Source: Pterobdella sp. o SKG-2022
Lineage: Eukaryota > Annelida > Clitellata > Hirudinida > Piscicolidae
Assembly (NCBI GenBank): GCA_964035795.1
Contig: OZ038321.1
Location: forward strand, 22,198,283 to 22,262,282
Reading direction: 5' to 3'
Length of the DNA stretch: 64,000 bases
Shown here in pieces: positions 22,966 to 49,664 of the stretch. Under the pieces are notes generated by a model that was not told where the DNA came from, made no database searches, and worked only from the letters and a program-made list of their open reading frames with translations. Numbering within the stretch: the stretch's first letter is position 1; each line of letters starts with the position of its first letter. The translations under genes were made by a program, and so were the position numbers.

Positions 22966-24069
22966 TTGAAATTTTTAGGCAAAAAATATTTTTTTAGCTT
23001 AGTTTTCAATTGGGTTAAGTTCAAAAAATTTGATTGAAATTATTTTTCATAAGCTTATATTTGGATTGGATATTAGTTTGAAAAATTCATATTTTCGTCA
23101 ACATTTTGCATCAAAGTAGATCAATATAACTGATGTTTAGGTAATGATTTAAATATATATTCCTTTTACGTTGTCTCGAAAGTCGCAAGGCTAAGCATCT
23201 ATATATGTAATTAGTGTTTTTTTTTAAATTTGTTTGAATTACGCAATTCAACTTTTTGTTTGGTTTCGTAGTTTAATGAGGGCTCATTTTTTTTTCGTTC
23301 AAAATTTTTCTTGAGTTTTTTCGAGTTTTTTTGGTTCTGAATTTTGAAGTTGAAAGAGCGTAAAACTGGTAATTACCGGAATTATTCCCAGATTGGTTAG
23401 CGCATTTTTCTATTACGGCGATAAGTTTGTTTTGAGAGGTGTATATGAAAAATGGTTGAACGAAATTCTATTTGATTGCATATTGATCTTTTATCTACTT
23501 TATTACATGGAAATTTCTTGAAGCTCGCCAATGGTTTACATATTTATTTAATCTTGCTGTTGTCTTATCCATCATTTGTTATTTTAACTTATTTATGTCA
23601 GTGGAAATTTTTCATTCACAACATTTTAAACATTGTTTTTCGAAAAAGTTACCCAATGATTGAAAGAGTTTTGATCTCAATAACCCATGTCATTTAACAT
23701 CACAAATGGTACATGAAGTATTTAAATAGCTTTCAAAGTAATCTTATAGGAAATAATCAGATTTTTAGATTAATGTGGTGAAGGTGTCTCAACGCTAACT
23801 TTTTTAGTGGTCAATTTTTCATGAAGTTTTCAAGCTAATCTGTTCAATTTTAACACTTTCTATTCTTTCCAAGCTTTTACAAAGATATTTTCAGTATTTG
23901 TCTTTGCTATAGTTACCATGTGAATTTTAAAATAAATTGATTTCATTTTTTGCTTTGTTTTGATACAAACTTGCATTCCTCATATTTAAAAAGTAAAAAA
24001 TTTTCGATTTGAATGCGTATGACAGTTCATAAGTGTTTTAAAAAAAACTCAAAAGTTTTCTAGTTTATA

Positions 24070-24178
24070 ACTGAAGGCAGCGTTGAAAGAAATCACAAAA
24101 AATGTGCTCACGCAAGATTGAACCCAGTAACTAATGATTTAGTTCAATGCTCTACCAGCTGAGCTATAAGGGATGACA
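24070..24178 (-). repeat. tRNA-derived SINE, copy 3 (diverged)
   Basis: On the minus strand there is a perfect A box (TAGCTCAGCTGGTAGAGC) and a B box GGGTTCAATCTTG with tRNA-like spacing. The 3' tail differs from copies 1 and 2, so it may be a different subfamily. Confidence 0.65.
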
Positions 24179-25794
24179 AATAAATAGATAAAAAATTTAA
24201 AAAAGTTTTTGCCTAAAACATCATGCTTTTATAATGCACTACACGAGCGATGGATAAAAAGACGGTTGAATCGGTAGATAGTTTTAACTGAAGAATGGTA
24301 TCGCATGCATGTGGGTTTTCTATACCAACTTCATAAAAAACCGTAAATGCTTCGGTTGAACTAGGTTCTCAACTCGAGACAAGACGACGCTAAAAATTCT
24401 TAGGCCATATTTTGTGTATGAATGATTGTGTTTCAGCCAAAAAAACTACCATCGAATGCCTCAAAGCGTGAAAGACCTAGCACCAGCCTACAAACAACTA
24501 TAAAACACGATCTGAAAAAAACACCAAATAAAAATCAAACAGGCAGCTTAACTGGCAAAAAAAGAAACCTATGAAAACTGTACCTGAAAACGAAGAGTGT
24601 TAAATGAATGCGGACAAATATTCTTTTAATCATTTTGACTTTCATTTGTGATTTTCAAAAGTTTTTTTTAAGCCATTATATATAGAATGAAATAGTTGGG
24701 CAGCCCAGAAAACCCCTAAAATGACCCAAAGAAAAATAATAGGTAAATCGACAGCAAGATCCGCACAGACTAAAAATCAACCGCATTTAGAAATAACTTG
24801 AGCTTTGTCACGAACGATGGCTAGTGGGATTCCCTCGAAGATTTAGTTTCTGATGATCCACACTTAACATAACTTAACTCAAGTCGAAATAAACAAAGTA
24901 AGTGGTCAAATGATCCTCGAAGTTTCTACAGCTATTGGCTGAAAACTAACAGCCTTTTATTAATTTTTTAAAAAATCGAGATATTAATCTAATTTGTACA
25001 AATGGATTAAAACTCAAACCGATATTTGTTCGATTTGATGATTTTTTGGCGCCAATCGAAGGTGCATGTCGAAGTTGTAATGGCGGCTCGAATAGTCGAT
25101 TTTTATACTTAAAAACTACATAATTCAGTTTAAAATTTCAAAATATTATAAGTTAAAATAATTTCGCAATTTTATTTCAAAATTCGATAACTTAGTACAA
25201 TAACATACAAGAACTACTTCTTTTAGGTGGAGTTCGAATTTTTTGCTTTACATAGAAAAAAGATAAATTGTGAACATCAACAATTTCATTTTATGCAACA
25301 ACAAAAATTACAAAGATAAACACTTAATGGTTTTTTGGGGGTAATAAAGGCTGGCATTACTTGGATGAAAATTCTATAAAAGATAAAAAAAATATTATCA
25401 TTCAATTAATATCAAAGAATGTAACAATAAAGAAGAAGAAAAGCAATTTTTGGTTTCAATTGTGATGATGTGGAAGTCCCATTGAAGAAAATGAAGTTGT
25501 TCAAATTTTTTCTAAAAGTAACATTTGATTGCTCAAAATATTTTATTTAAAGTTTCATCTATACATATTTTTTGTTTATTATCAAAGATTTATTTATTTT
25601 TATACATTCATAAAATCAACTCATTTTTCTAAATTTCATTTATATAAGTATTATTATGGTTGCTTTCGTTTAAATTAACAGACCGTTTTTTTCATTTAAT
25701 CTTAGTTAACTGATTTGTTTATCTAGTTATAATTGCATATTTTTAAAAAAAATTGTCATATCTAAGAAAACTAACATTACCTTAAATTGCATTC

Positions 25795-25875
25795 AAAGTT
25801 CATAATACTCAGGGGTCTAGAAACTTCTGAAGTTGATGCCACTCTAATCATACTCGTCATTGATCTGATATGGTA
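25795..25875. repeat. Dispersed repeat D, copy 1
   Basis: Shares CATAATACTCAG, GGTCTAGAAAC and AATCATACTCGT blocks in the same order with 49665-49745. Class unknown. Confidence 0.7.
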
Positions 25876-26340
25876 GAAATGCTTGATTGAAATTTAAGCG
25901 GCTTTTCTCAAAGCTTATTAGATTTGCAAGTTATAATATAAACTTTAAAATTTTAAAAAATATTAAAAATTTAAAAACTCAGAGTGAAAGTCAATGAACT
26001 GAATTGACCTAATTTGCAATAAAAAGAGAAACTTGTTGTAAAACAATGAATTAGAGCATCAAAAAAATTCCATTCATCAAATTAACTTGTTGGTTTAATA
26101 TTCATAACAAAAACAAAGGTTCTTCAAACTATTATATTGTGCAAGTTTAAAACTATCAATCAAGTTTTTAATCAAATCAAAAGAAATTTCTAAATTTCGA
26201 ATAGTTAACTACTAAAATTGTTCCGTAATATACTACTATAATTATAATATAATAATATATATAATATATAATAATAATATATAATATAAGATAATACTAT
26301 AATTGTTCCGTAAGATTATATTTAATTTATAATTACACTA

Positions 26341-26772
26341 GGGACTGTGGTGTAACTTTTTTGATTGGACGCTACTTGTCACGTGTCAATGTTTTGTATG
26401 TTCAGCCATTTTGATTTTAGAGTAATTTAATTTGTTCGCTGACGGCAAAGTACATGTTTGCTTTTAATTAAGTCTTAATGGAGATTAAAAAAATAATGTG
26501 ATAAATTAAAAGCACTTAATTTTTGTTTTTATGTAAATAATTTTGGATTACCTCTTTTTGGAGGCTGTTGCGGATTATAACAGGAAAACCGTGTTTGTCA
26601 CCCATTTTTTAAATAGAATTAATTGTTGTTTTTATTGAAAGATCCAAAATTTTTTACCGGTTATGAACATACTTTAATTTATTTCCTATGACTTCTTGAT
26701 TTATAAAATTTCACCCGCAACCAATATGCGGATGTTTTAATGTTTTACAATTTTTCTTCCATTTAGTTAATC
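26341..26772 (+). promoter_or_regulatory. Putative promoter / 5' UTR of the PTPN3/4-type phosphatase
   Basis: An ATTGG (inverted CCAAT box) at about 26364 and a palindromic E-box CACGTG at 26380-26385 lie about 400 bp upstream of the ATG. These are short motifs, so this is only suggestive. Confidence 0.35.
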
Positions 26773-41323
<14,551 letters not shown>

Positions 41324-42512
41324 TAGCCACCACGCCAATGTTCATCATTGTTCTTATCAACTGACCCGCGATACTATCAATGCACAACGTGTGTTAATTT
41401 GTGATATTTTGTAATAATAATGTATTTTATTTGTTTTAATGACACACACTTTTCCAAAACTACCGTTAAGCTTTACACGGTGTTACAGCGAAAAATTTTG
41501 CGTTTTAAAGATAATTTTAATGGATAAAAATCATCTCATAAGAGTTTAACTGTGAATATATAGTTTATGTTTATTTATTATAGTGTTTTTAAATATAGCT
41601 TTTATTATTTTTTAGTGAAGTTTCGTATAAACACCCGCAAAATTCTCACAGACCACCGTATGATATCTCAACAATTCCCATTTTATTATTGATATATATA
41701 TAGAGAGTATGTATCATATATATATATATATATATATATTTGCTATATAGATTTAACAATAACACCCTACATACATGCAATAGATTTTTATTTTTTCGTT
41801 TTTAACAATTTGAGATATTTTTGTAATGGTTCAAGCTTTAACCTTTATTTTAGATCTTTCTGCTTGGTTTTGATACTTAATTAAAGTTTTTACTTTCAAG
41901 AGTAAGGTACGCTGAAATGTATTTCGTATACAAAAATTGTCCACTTTTTTTTCGGTTGCATAAATTGATTTTATAATTTGAACTTTTATGATTTTTTTCT
42001 GCATGTTAATTGTGCGCTTGTGAGTGCGTCTATCGTGTTATTATTTTCTACAATCTTGATTTTTGTATGGAATGTTATACCAAATATATTTTAACTTTTT
42101 AAACTACATTACAAAATATTTAGAATTTTGAGATTAAACTATTATTGCTAAATCTTTCGCCATAATTATTTCACATTCTCAACCTTACTAATTTTTTGAC
42201 CAGCTTGTATTATTATTGTTTGAAAGTCTATCGAATGTCTTGTTAACAGGAGATTCTCATCTTGTTACTAATAAATTTCTTAGTCTTAACAATTTATTAA
42301 ATAAGTATTGTGTAATTAATTTGAAATCATTTTTTTATTCTAAATACAAGTTTTTCAAATAATTAAATTTCAAACATGTGAGAAATAAGTTATTTAACTT
42401 AACAGCACGGACTTTTGAACAGTTATAGAAACGTGATTTTTCAAGATGAAAAACGAATACAATTTGAAAGGGAAACATGATAACATAAGATATAAACAGA
42501 AGACTGGGCAAG
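41324..42512. other. Intergenic region between convergent PTPN4 and BRK1
   Basis: Presumed 3' UTRs and spacer. Holds a (TA)n stretch at about 41695-41740 and a minus-strand AATAAA near 42334-42339 that could serve BRK1. No coding signal. Confidence 0.5.
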
Positions 42513-43336
42513 TTAGAAGACGTTTTCTCCCTTGGTTACCTGCAAAATAATGTATATTGTTCATGCAATTTTGATAAAAAATAAAAAGTAAAATATTTTT
42601 TCTTTATAGAAAACCAATTAATCTTTGTAAATTATTTTGGTCTCATATTTTGAGTGATTTATAGATATATTTATTAGAGAAAATAACTGATAGACTATTA
42701 AGCCTTTATAATTAAATGTTTATATTGAAATTTTGAAAATATTTGATTCACCCTTGCTTCAATGTACTCAACTCTCCTCTCAAGACTTGTCAATTTCTCA
42801 TTTAATGTAGCTAACTTGAACCTACATGAAATATCTATACACAAAAGTAAATTGAGATTTTAATATTTGTACATTTATTGTTAATTTCCTAACAAAGATG
42901 AGATCAAATAGATTGTAATAGTTAAGTTTGAACTAGAAAACTTCACAAAAAATGCACTAAAACCTTCCTATTAAACAATGAATAATCAGTGTTTTTCAAA
43001 TGTAGCCATTTTATTTTGGGTAACTTTTAAAATTTTAACTATCTTAAATTATGTAATTTTTATGAATAATTATAACGAAATGAAAAATATTTATTGAGTG
43101 GGTATGAAGAAATTATAGGAATAACAAGTTCTGTGTTTTCTGGATTAAACTATGACAATGGCTTCAGTTTACGAAAATAGATAAAAAGTTTGAATCTGAA
43201 TTTTAAACTAACCAAACGAATTCAAAAAGTCAGTCATCTTTTTAATACTGCACGTCATTAACTCGATATATTCTCTGTTTACCCAATCTTGCTGTATTTG
43301 TCTCTGAATCTGACTAGCTTGTTCTTTTGAAGCCAT
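42513..43336 (-). CDS. BRK1: BRK1/HSPC300, WAVE complex subunit
   Basis: Three exons in phase: 43213-43336, 42752-42834 and 42513-42539, joined to 77 residues, matching the usual 75-residue BRICK1. Exon 1 gives a start [18 protein letters not shown] and then [14 protein letters not shown] and FLNSF; exon 2 gives [15 protein letters not shown] and [11 protein letters not shown]; exon 3 gives [12 protein letters not shown]. The protein is a single amphipathic helix. Family knowledge: BRK1 nucleates assembly of the five-subunit WAVE/SCAR complex that activates Arp2/3 actin branching. An in-frame Met lies upstream at 43408, but the MASKEQ start at 43336 matches the family length. Exon 3 has only 27 nt and would be missed by ORF scans. 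Confidence 0.95.
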
Positions 43337-44129
43337 TTTATATATTTTGAAAACTGAATCAAATGATTTTATTAATAAGAAATATTTTTGAATTCTTTTT
43401 ATTCTCAATTTTTAAGCTTTTTTTCCGGATTAATATAATAAACATGTGTTTAAAAATATATTTTTAGGCGCTTTATCGAAAAAAAAAATAATTTGATAAT
43501 TATTGAAACTACTGTTTAGAAATTTTTTTTGACATTACTGCTTTGAAATGCATTTAGCCAAAACTTTGTGAACAGTTTATTTTTATACTTTTTTCGAACC
43601 AAGTTTAGTGGCTGCAATGAAGTCTTCAAGAAAATTTGAAATTTTTCAAAAAATTTCAATCGGTTTTTTTTTTGAAAACTGCCACCTTATTCAAATTTTT
43701 GCCGGTAACTCTTTATATGCTTTTCCAAAACACAATATGCCTTCAAAAAGCCGGATATTCTACTAACACAAAAAAATTTCAAGATGGTTTTCGAAGTGCT
43801 CAGTCATCTAAGCTCTCACAGCAATAACGGATAAAAAAATGAGCCAGACAACTTAAATTTTGCAAACAAAGCATGAAATAGAGAATTTAAATAACAAATG
43901 CCAAAAAAAAAATTGTTCTCAATAGACTCAAACCTTTTAGTTGAATGGATTAAAATAGATGAGCATCATTTTACTGCTCTTTACTACATAAATTTGAAAT
44001 TATTAATATAATAGCAAAATCCAGCTTTTTGCGATTCCCATTTAGTTTTGATGTTTATAATGTACACTTTTTAAGCTCCAATTACATTTTATTTTTTGAA
44101 ATTTTGGAGCTTATGCAAATTCCGATTAC
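43337..44129. other. Gene-free spacer, BRK1 promoter side
   Basis: AT-rich sequence upstream of BRK1; presumably holds its promoter. No ORF with coding character and no repeat recognised. Confidence 0.4.
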
Positions 44130-46195
44130 AACATGGTTATGATGAAAGTGCGTTCACGTTTAAAAAGACCACACCGAACAAGACAGTTAGTTTTGTGGAA
44201 CAAAGAAGCCCTGAAAAGCTGTAAAACGGTGGAGAGCTTCAAAAAAGAAATAAACAATGCACTGGCTAAAAAATATGATCAAATAAACGATGTGGAAAGT
44301 CAATGGTTGCGTTTAAAAGAAAAAATGATGCAAAGGGCAATAAAAACTGTTGGAACGAGAAAGAAAAAATCTCAAAAAAAAACCGTGGGTCACACAAAGA
44401 ATGGTATAGAAGATGCGAGAAAGAAGGTGGTGGAAAGGAAAAGCAATTGATGGAGTAAGATGTATGTGCAGAAAACTGAACAACGCGCTTAGAAGAGAAG
44501 CAAAAAAAGTGATTCAGAGATCGATTTTTGGAATTTAAAGAACTAGATCTCAAGTACCACTAAGTTAAAGCTCTAGCTTTATCAGCAAAGACAGAGAAAA
44601 AAAAAGATGGTTGCTATTCTGAATGAAAACGGTGATTTTCCAACAGAACCGGAAGCAAGAAAGCATAAATGATAAATTTATATTGAACGTCTCTTCAACG
44701 CTTAAAACAAACCGGTTATTTTAGAACTGGAAGATGAATCATGTGCGGATAGAGATGCTTTGGAACCCGGTTTGATTACTAGCTAAATAAAAGCAATGAG
44801 AAGGTTGGGTAAGAAGAAGGCAGATGGATGTGATGGCATACCTGCAAAATTTCTACACGCTTTACGCGGTGAATCATTTTAAAAAGTTGTGTAAAAAAAT
44901 TCATAAAGAGGGAATATGACCATCAGATTTCGAAAAAAGTGTATTAGTGCCTCTGGAAAAAAAATGCCACGAAATGGGAAGATTGCAGAACCATCATTCT
45001 AATAACCCATGCCGCGAAAGTGGTATTGAGGATCATAAAAAGAAGGCTGGAAACGAAGGCTGAAGAGTTTCTAAGAAACGATCAGTTTGGATTCCGTAAG
45101 GAAAGAGGCACGAGAGAAACTATTGGAGTGATGAGATGCCTAGTGAAGCGCAAAATAGGATTCAATAAGGATCTATATGTGTGTTTCGTAGATTATGAAA
45201 AAGCATTTGATTGTGTTGACTGGAAAAAATAATGAGGATATAGAAAGAAATAGGGGTTGATTGGAAAGATTGACGGATGATTGCAGAGATTTATATGGAA
45301 CAGACCGCAGTGGAGAGAATTAATTCAGAAGTAACTGAGCTTTGCGTGATAGGAAAAGGCGTAAGACAAGGATGAGTAATCTCACCTGTGCTGTTCAACC
45401 TTTATGCAGAAGCAATGATGAAGGAATGATGCACTTACTGGAGGAGGAGGTCAAAGTAGGTAAGTATGATCAAAGCAGTAAGGTTTGCAGATGACCAAGC
45501 CTTAGTAGCTGGAACAGAGAAAGGACTACAGAGTATCATGAAAGAAACAAACAGAGTGGTTAATAGTTATGAAATGAAAATAAATAGCCAAAAAACCAAG
45601 GCCATGAAGTTCGGAAGAAAACCTGGCATAATTAGTACAAACCCCGGCGGAGTCGCGCTTGAGCAAGTGAAAGTACCTGAGTAGCTATCTTTCGGAAAAC
45701 CGAAAAAGACACTAGGGTATGAATTGGAATAGCTAAAAATATATTCACTCACCTAAAATCAATTCTTAGAGGTGGAATCAGAAAAGCGACCAAGAAGAAG
45801 CTGGTCGAGACCCTGGTGTGGAGCGTGGCGACATATGCAGCAGAAACGTGGACCATTCGCAAGGCAGACAAGAAGGTTGGAAGCTGTGAAAATGTAGGTC
45901 AAGAGAAAGTGAAGGGGATCGACAAGCTGACCGATGAAGAAGTCCTAAATCGGGCTAATGAAAGCAGAGAATCGATGGCACATATGAAAAGAAGAAAATC
46001 CAGATGGATAGGCCATAACTTGCGTCACGAAAATTTGCTGAAAATCGCCTTAGAAGGCCGGATAGAAGGAAAACGACCATGAGGAAGAATGAGGAGGAAA
46101 ATGCTGAATGACATGATGGAAGAAGGTTTTAGAGCATAGAAGAAAATGATACCACCTGATTTGAGGAACCTGCCGATGACAGAATTACTATGATG
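44130..46195 (+). pseudogene. Decayed non-LTR retrotransposon (LINE), reverse transcriptase remnants
   Basis: Plus-strand fragments in different frames follow LINE order. 44133-44450 is a basic linker. 44800-45235 holds pieces of RT fingers/palm (KKADGCDGIPAKF, NDQFGFRKERGTRE, VCFVDYEKAFDCVDW). 45466-45684 holds the catalytic-site RFADDQALVAG and the thumb start. 45816-46082 holds a C-terminal block (RRKSRWIGHNLRHE). Numerous frameshifts and stops separate them, so it cannot encode a working enzyme. No endonuclease domain was recognised upstream; the copy looks 5'-truncated. Family knowledge: the FADD motif and the C-terminal WIGHxLRH block are typical of APE-type LINEs. Clade not assigned. 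Confidence 0.85.
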
Positions 46196-46417
46196 ATGAT
46201 TGTATTTTTTGAGCTTTTTCGTTTCACCCAGCTAAAGAAGTAAAACGGTAAAATTATACCAGTAAATTGTTTTTGTTACCCCAGGCGGATGCGGAAGCTT
46301 CTTATGATACTATCAAAGCATGATAATGAAGTCTTTCATCTCATTTATAACAGTTTCATGTATCTGTAATATAATGGGGTATTAATAAAGCACTTTTCCG
46401 TATAGATCGAAGCGCCT

Positions 46418-46542
46418 GCTACAACTTTAATTTAGCGAAAATACACTGTGGAACAGGTGATAATTGTCGGCCAATGCGAGATCGAACCCAGTAACTTTAG
46501 ATAATTAGTCTAATGCCCTACCTCTGAGTTATACGGGCCGAC
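46418..46542 (-). repeat. tRNA-derived SINE, copy 2
   Basis: The tRNA-like body at 46466-46542 (minus) starts GTCGGCC and ends GGCCGAC, a perfect 7-bp acceptor stem. It has an A-box-like TAACTCAGAGGTAGG and B box GGGTTCGATCTCG. A tail resembling that of copy 1 (CTGTTCCACAGTGTATTTTC) follows. D and T arms pair poorly, arguing against a functional tRNA. Confidence 0.8.
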
Positions 46543-46744
46543 TATAACTCGATGCTCACGAATTCAATACGAGAAAAATATAAAAAAATAAAGCAAAAAA
46601 TTATTTTTATTTTTAAATCATGATTAGACAGTTCTCAAATATAGGAAAATTATAAAAACTTTAAATGAAATTCAAATATTCAAGCAAGAAATGTAATATA
46701 TAAGGCGAAAAGATACTTTTTGACGTAAAATAGCCGGAAATCAA

Positions 46745-46862
46745 TATACTAGAAACAAACACTGGTTTATCGAGAAACTTGATAATGTAAGATATTCTTA
46801 CGAAAAGCTTTGTGTAATAAGTTTCTAAATAAACCATAGTGTTTGTTTCTAGAAAAGATACT
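46745..46862. repeat. MITE-B, palindromic copy
   Basis: Termini are inverted: AGAAACAAACACTGGTTTAT on the left and the complement of ATAAACCATAGTGTTTGTTTCT on the right, with the inner TTACGAAAAGCTTTGTG motif. No coding capacity. Related inverted copies occur at 4305-4425, 20930-21020 and 58885-59020; a single-armed copy lies at 12300-12420. Confidence 0.8.
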
Positions 46863-47033
46863 TGCATGTAGAATTATATGCTTCAGACCATATTCATAAA
46901 GAAATTTTTTGAAAATATTATAAATATAAAAAACAAAGTTCAATAACATGTATAAAAGCGAAATTTTCCATGTGTTTTGAGACTACTGAAATTTGAAATA
47001 AACCATTTCATAAAATGGGAAAACAAGGCAAAT

Positions 47034-48169
47034 TCATAAAGTTTCTTGGAGATGAAATTCTTGGGGTTTTGTTAGTTTGTGTGATCTTAGAACAAAATAA
47101 TCCATTATTCTTTTGACAGCAAGAAATAAGGCTACAATGTTTTTGATTATAAATATAGATCGGAAACTATCAGTTTGGTGGTTTATTATGCTTCTAAGCA
47201 CCAACATTGGTAAATTGATCATGATTAAGTATACAATTTTATATGCACATTCAATTTTAGTTAAAATTTTTTTTCCACCAAAATCTGATTTTGAAAGTGA
47301 TATTAAAAGAATGGTTGGAAATATAAAATTTAAAAATGAACAAACCACGATGGCATAATGCATTTTTAAACCAATTAAAATTAAGCTGTCAGCCACAAAT
47401 AATATTTGCAAAAAATTTATAGAATCAAGAATATCAATACATACAATTCCACAGATTTCATTCATATAACTTGACCTGCTCGAGTCTGGTGAGGCATCAT
47501 GGTGAACGAAAACAAGAAATAAAAACACTAAGCTAGATAAAGCTAGTGTTGTTTGTATAAATCCCTCCCCAAAAGCTTCATAGCGGGTTAAAACATTTAG
47601 AATTCCCAAGTTTGGTCCATAAAGAATTCCAAATTTAGTAGATAACAGAAGAGAATAAAAAAACCAGCTTATATATCCAAGTGGCAATTCTCCTTGTTGA
47701 ATCTTCAAAAAACTTATGTGTTTAAACGAGGATGACCTGTTAAAGAAAAAGAAAATTCAAGATATAATACTAAATTGAGTAGTTAGAGTTTTGCTTCAAA
47801 CAATGAAAAATATAAATACTTTCATATATGTATTGCTTAAAAATATTTTTATTAAAAGGTTTGTGAGAATATACTTGTAATGTATCAGGAAGTTAATCTT
47901 GCTAGCTAATTTTTTTATTTGAATGCTCAGACTTTATAATAAATTCATATGACTTACCGAAACGAAACATAGAAAGAAAAAATGAAAAGTATCATGACGA
48001 GTATATCTGCAATAATCCATACAAGCCAAGAAAGACTCAGATGAAATCCAAAAAAGTAATTGCTAACACAAATTTGATACAAAACCAAAATAAGACACAT
48101 CATTGTAAATATTATTCTCAATATTTTTTGTAAAACACTATCTTCGTCTTGTGCAGTCTTATCAAACAT
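47034..48169 (-). CDS. TMEM121/CECR6-family multi-pass membrane protein
   Basis: Two exons, 47958-48169 and 47034-47736, join in phase (2/1) to 304 residues; human TMEM121 is about 319. At least six hydrophobic segments are visible: two in exon 1 (IIFTMMCLILVLYQICV; LVWIIADILVMILFIFSF) and four or more in exon 2. Family-like blocks are GELPLGYISWFFYSLLLS, LSSLVFLFLVFVHHDASP and CIDILDSINFLQILF, which resemble the TMEM121/CECR6 (Drosophila hole) domain. Function of the family is poorly defined, so none is claimed. It shares a 220-bp start-to-start spacer with TMEM18. The family call rests on recalled motifs and needs a profile search. Confidence 0.7.
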
Positions 48170-48389
48170 TTTGATAGATATGAGAGATAAAGAAAAGCAA
48201 ATCTATATTAAGACTTTTAGTTATATTTTTTTTTACAAATTTTTTTCAAATAAGTTTTATTTTTTTTCTGAATAAAAACCACACTGCTTTTAAAAACTTT
48301 AAAACACTCGAATATTATTATAACTTGAGTTTGAATTTTGAAATCAGAGTAGTAACATATTAAAAAATTGCTTAAAAGACTTTGATAAC
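48170..48389. promoter_or_regulatory. Bidirectional promoter region, TMEM121-like and TMEM18
   Basis: 220 bp between the divergent start codons. No specific motif identified; inferred from geometry. Confidence 0.5.
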
Positions 48390-49143
48390 ATGGAAAAAGA
48401 AGCTTTCAGCTTAATCGATGTTTTCACAAAAGTAAGAGAACCTGTAATTTTATCTTGAAACATGAGCAAATATAAACTCGAATTTTCCTTTGTCAATTCC
48501 AGGTAGATTGGACAGAAACTTGGCCCAAGTTTTACTTTATTTTTTTGTTCATATGCCTTTTCTCAACTGTCCTAGCTATTTTTCTAAATAAGATCTACTT
48601 ACAACTCTCTATTTTCTTTTCTTTTTGTGAGTTTTCAAACAAAATTTTGATGATTATGTCTTATAATTTATTCAACCCACTTTTCAGTACTTCCAGTATA
48701 TTTTTCGGAATACATTAACAAATGGGCAGCCATGAATTTCAAGTATGAAAATATTTAAAAAGTTTCTAACAAATTTTATTTTTTCAATTAATAATACAGT
48801 TTATTCAGTAAATATCGATATTTTGATTCTAATGGGATGTTTATCAGTATCTTTTTTTCTACTCCTCTACTTCTTTTTGCTTCTGCCATTGCTGTAAGTA
48901 TAATTTATTTTGGTTTATATCATAAAAATTTGAAAATATTCATTTTAGGTGTAAGTTTTATTTTTGAAAGTTTTAGGAAAAATATACTTTTCATTTTTAT
49001 ATCAAAATTAATCAGATGAAAAGTCAGCTAACATGAATACATAGTAGTTTTAATGATTTCAGATCTTTTGGGCACTATCTTCAGCTAATCTTTTAATATC
49101 TCTGAAAAAGAAACAATTAAGAGAAATTAAAAAAAAAAATTAA
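48390..49143 (+). CDS. TMEM18: TMEM18
   Basis: Five exons, 48390-48431, 48503-48626, 48688-48742, 48800-48893 and 49063-49143, join to 131 residues (human 140). Family blocks: [41 protein letters not shown] and [12 protein letters not shown]. Hydrophobic segments at about 18-42, 50-65 and 87-115 fit the known membrane topology. The C-terminus is a lysine-rich tail ([12 protein letters not shown]), as in the family, where it serves for nuclear-envelope localisation. The family occurs at the nuclear envelope/pore; its molecular role is unsettled. AATAAA lies 21 bp past the stop (49164-49169). Confidence 0.93.
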
Positions 49144-49163
49144 TTTTTATGCTTATCTAAACT

Positions 49164-49169
49164 AATAAA
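49164..49169 (+). terminator. Putative polyadenylation signal of TMEM18
   Basis: AATAAA just after the TMEM18 stop codon. Confidence 0.45.
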
Positions 49170-49388
49170 ATTAATTTTATGAATCATTTAGATTAGGAAA
49201 TTTGGAATTTTTTTAGGTTTTCATGAAATGTTTATTTTAGTTATTTGTAAAGAAAAAAGTATTAAAACATTTAAAAAAATAACTGTTTAATACTTCAATA
49301 AAATTAAAAAAATTTTTTTTTAAAACTTACTTTGCAATATAATCTAATCATTACATAATATATTTACATTTGTATGTTTTTCCGTTGA

Positions 49389-49480
49389 GCCCGGTTAGCT
49401 CAGTCGGTAGAGCATCAGACTTTTAAGAGCTGAGTCCTCAAGTCATCTGAGGGTCATGGGTTCGAGTCCCATATCGGGCG
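49389..49480 (+). tRNA. tRNA-Lys(UUU) with a 19-nt intron
   Basis: Acceptor GCCCGGT pairs with ATCGGGC (one G-U), followed by the discriminator G. D arm GCTC-AGTCGGTA-GAGC, anticodon stem TCAGA/TCTGA, T arm ATGGG-TTCGAGT-CCCAT. The anticodon loop is CTTTTAA (anticodon TTT = UUU, Lys) once 19 nt (AGAGCTGAGTCCTCAAGTC) after position 37 are removed. The mature tRNA is 73 nt before CCA. A run of six T follows at 49482, the usual RNA polymerase III terminator. Internal A and B boxes are intact. Confidence 0.93.
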
Positions 49481-49664
49481 ATTTTTTATATTTTATTTTT
49501 AAAATTTTTATTCGAAGTTTATGACAGATTCTTTTTTGAGAGACTCGAAATTTATCTGAGAACTCCCTTATTTCAAAGATTATAAAACTTTAGGAAGACT
49601 TATCTTTCATAATAAATAAATTTTACAACTTACATTACATTACATAGCATTATTATTTTGCATT

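Larger units (their letters stand above)
22652..26772. other. Intergenic region, MBOAT7 to PTPN4
   Basis: Begins with the MBOAT7 3' UTR (coding-like until about 22830; AATAAA at 22960-22965). It holds a diverged tRNA-SINE at 24070-24178, a dispersed repeat at 25795-25875, an AT-dinucleotide-rich stretch at 26225-26310, and the likely phosphatase promoter region near 26360-26390. No convincing ORF. Confidence 0.6.
46196..47033. other. Repeat-rich spacer between LINE remnant and TMEM121-like gene
   Basis: Contains the SINE copy at 46418-46542 and the palindromic MITE-B at 46745-46862. No gene seen. Confidence 0.6.

Noticed and set aside
23476..23697. 73-residue ORF in the MBOAT7-PTPN4 spacer
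   Set aside because: AT-rich hydrophobic translation with no family resemblance, no splice partner and no repeat context.
46466..46542. Possible functional tRNA (loop CTAATTA) on minus strand
   Set aside because: Only the acceptor stem pairs well; D and T arms do not, and a tail resembling another copy marks it as a SINE.
48837..49019. 60-residue [16 protein letters not shown]
   Set aside because: Its first half is TMEM18 exon 4; the rest is intron read-through.
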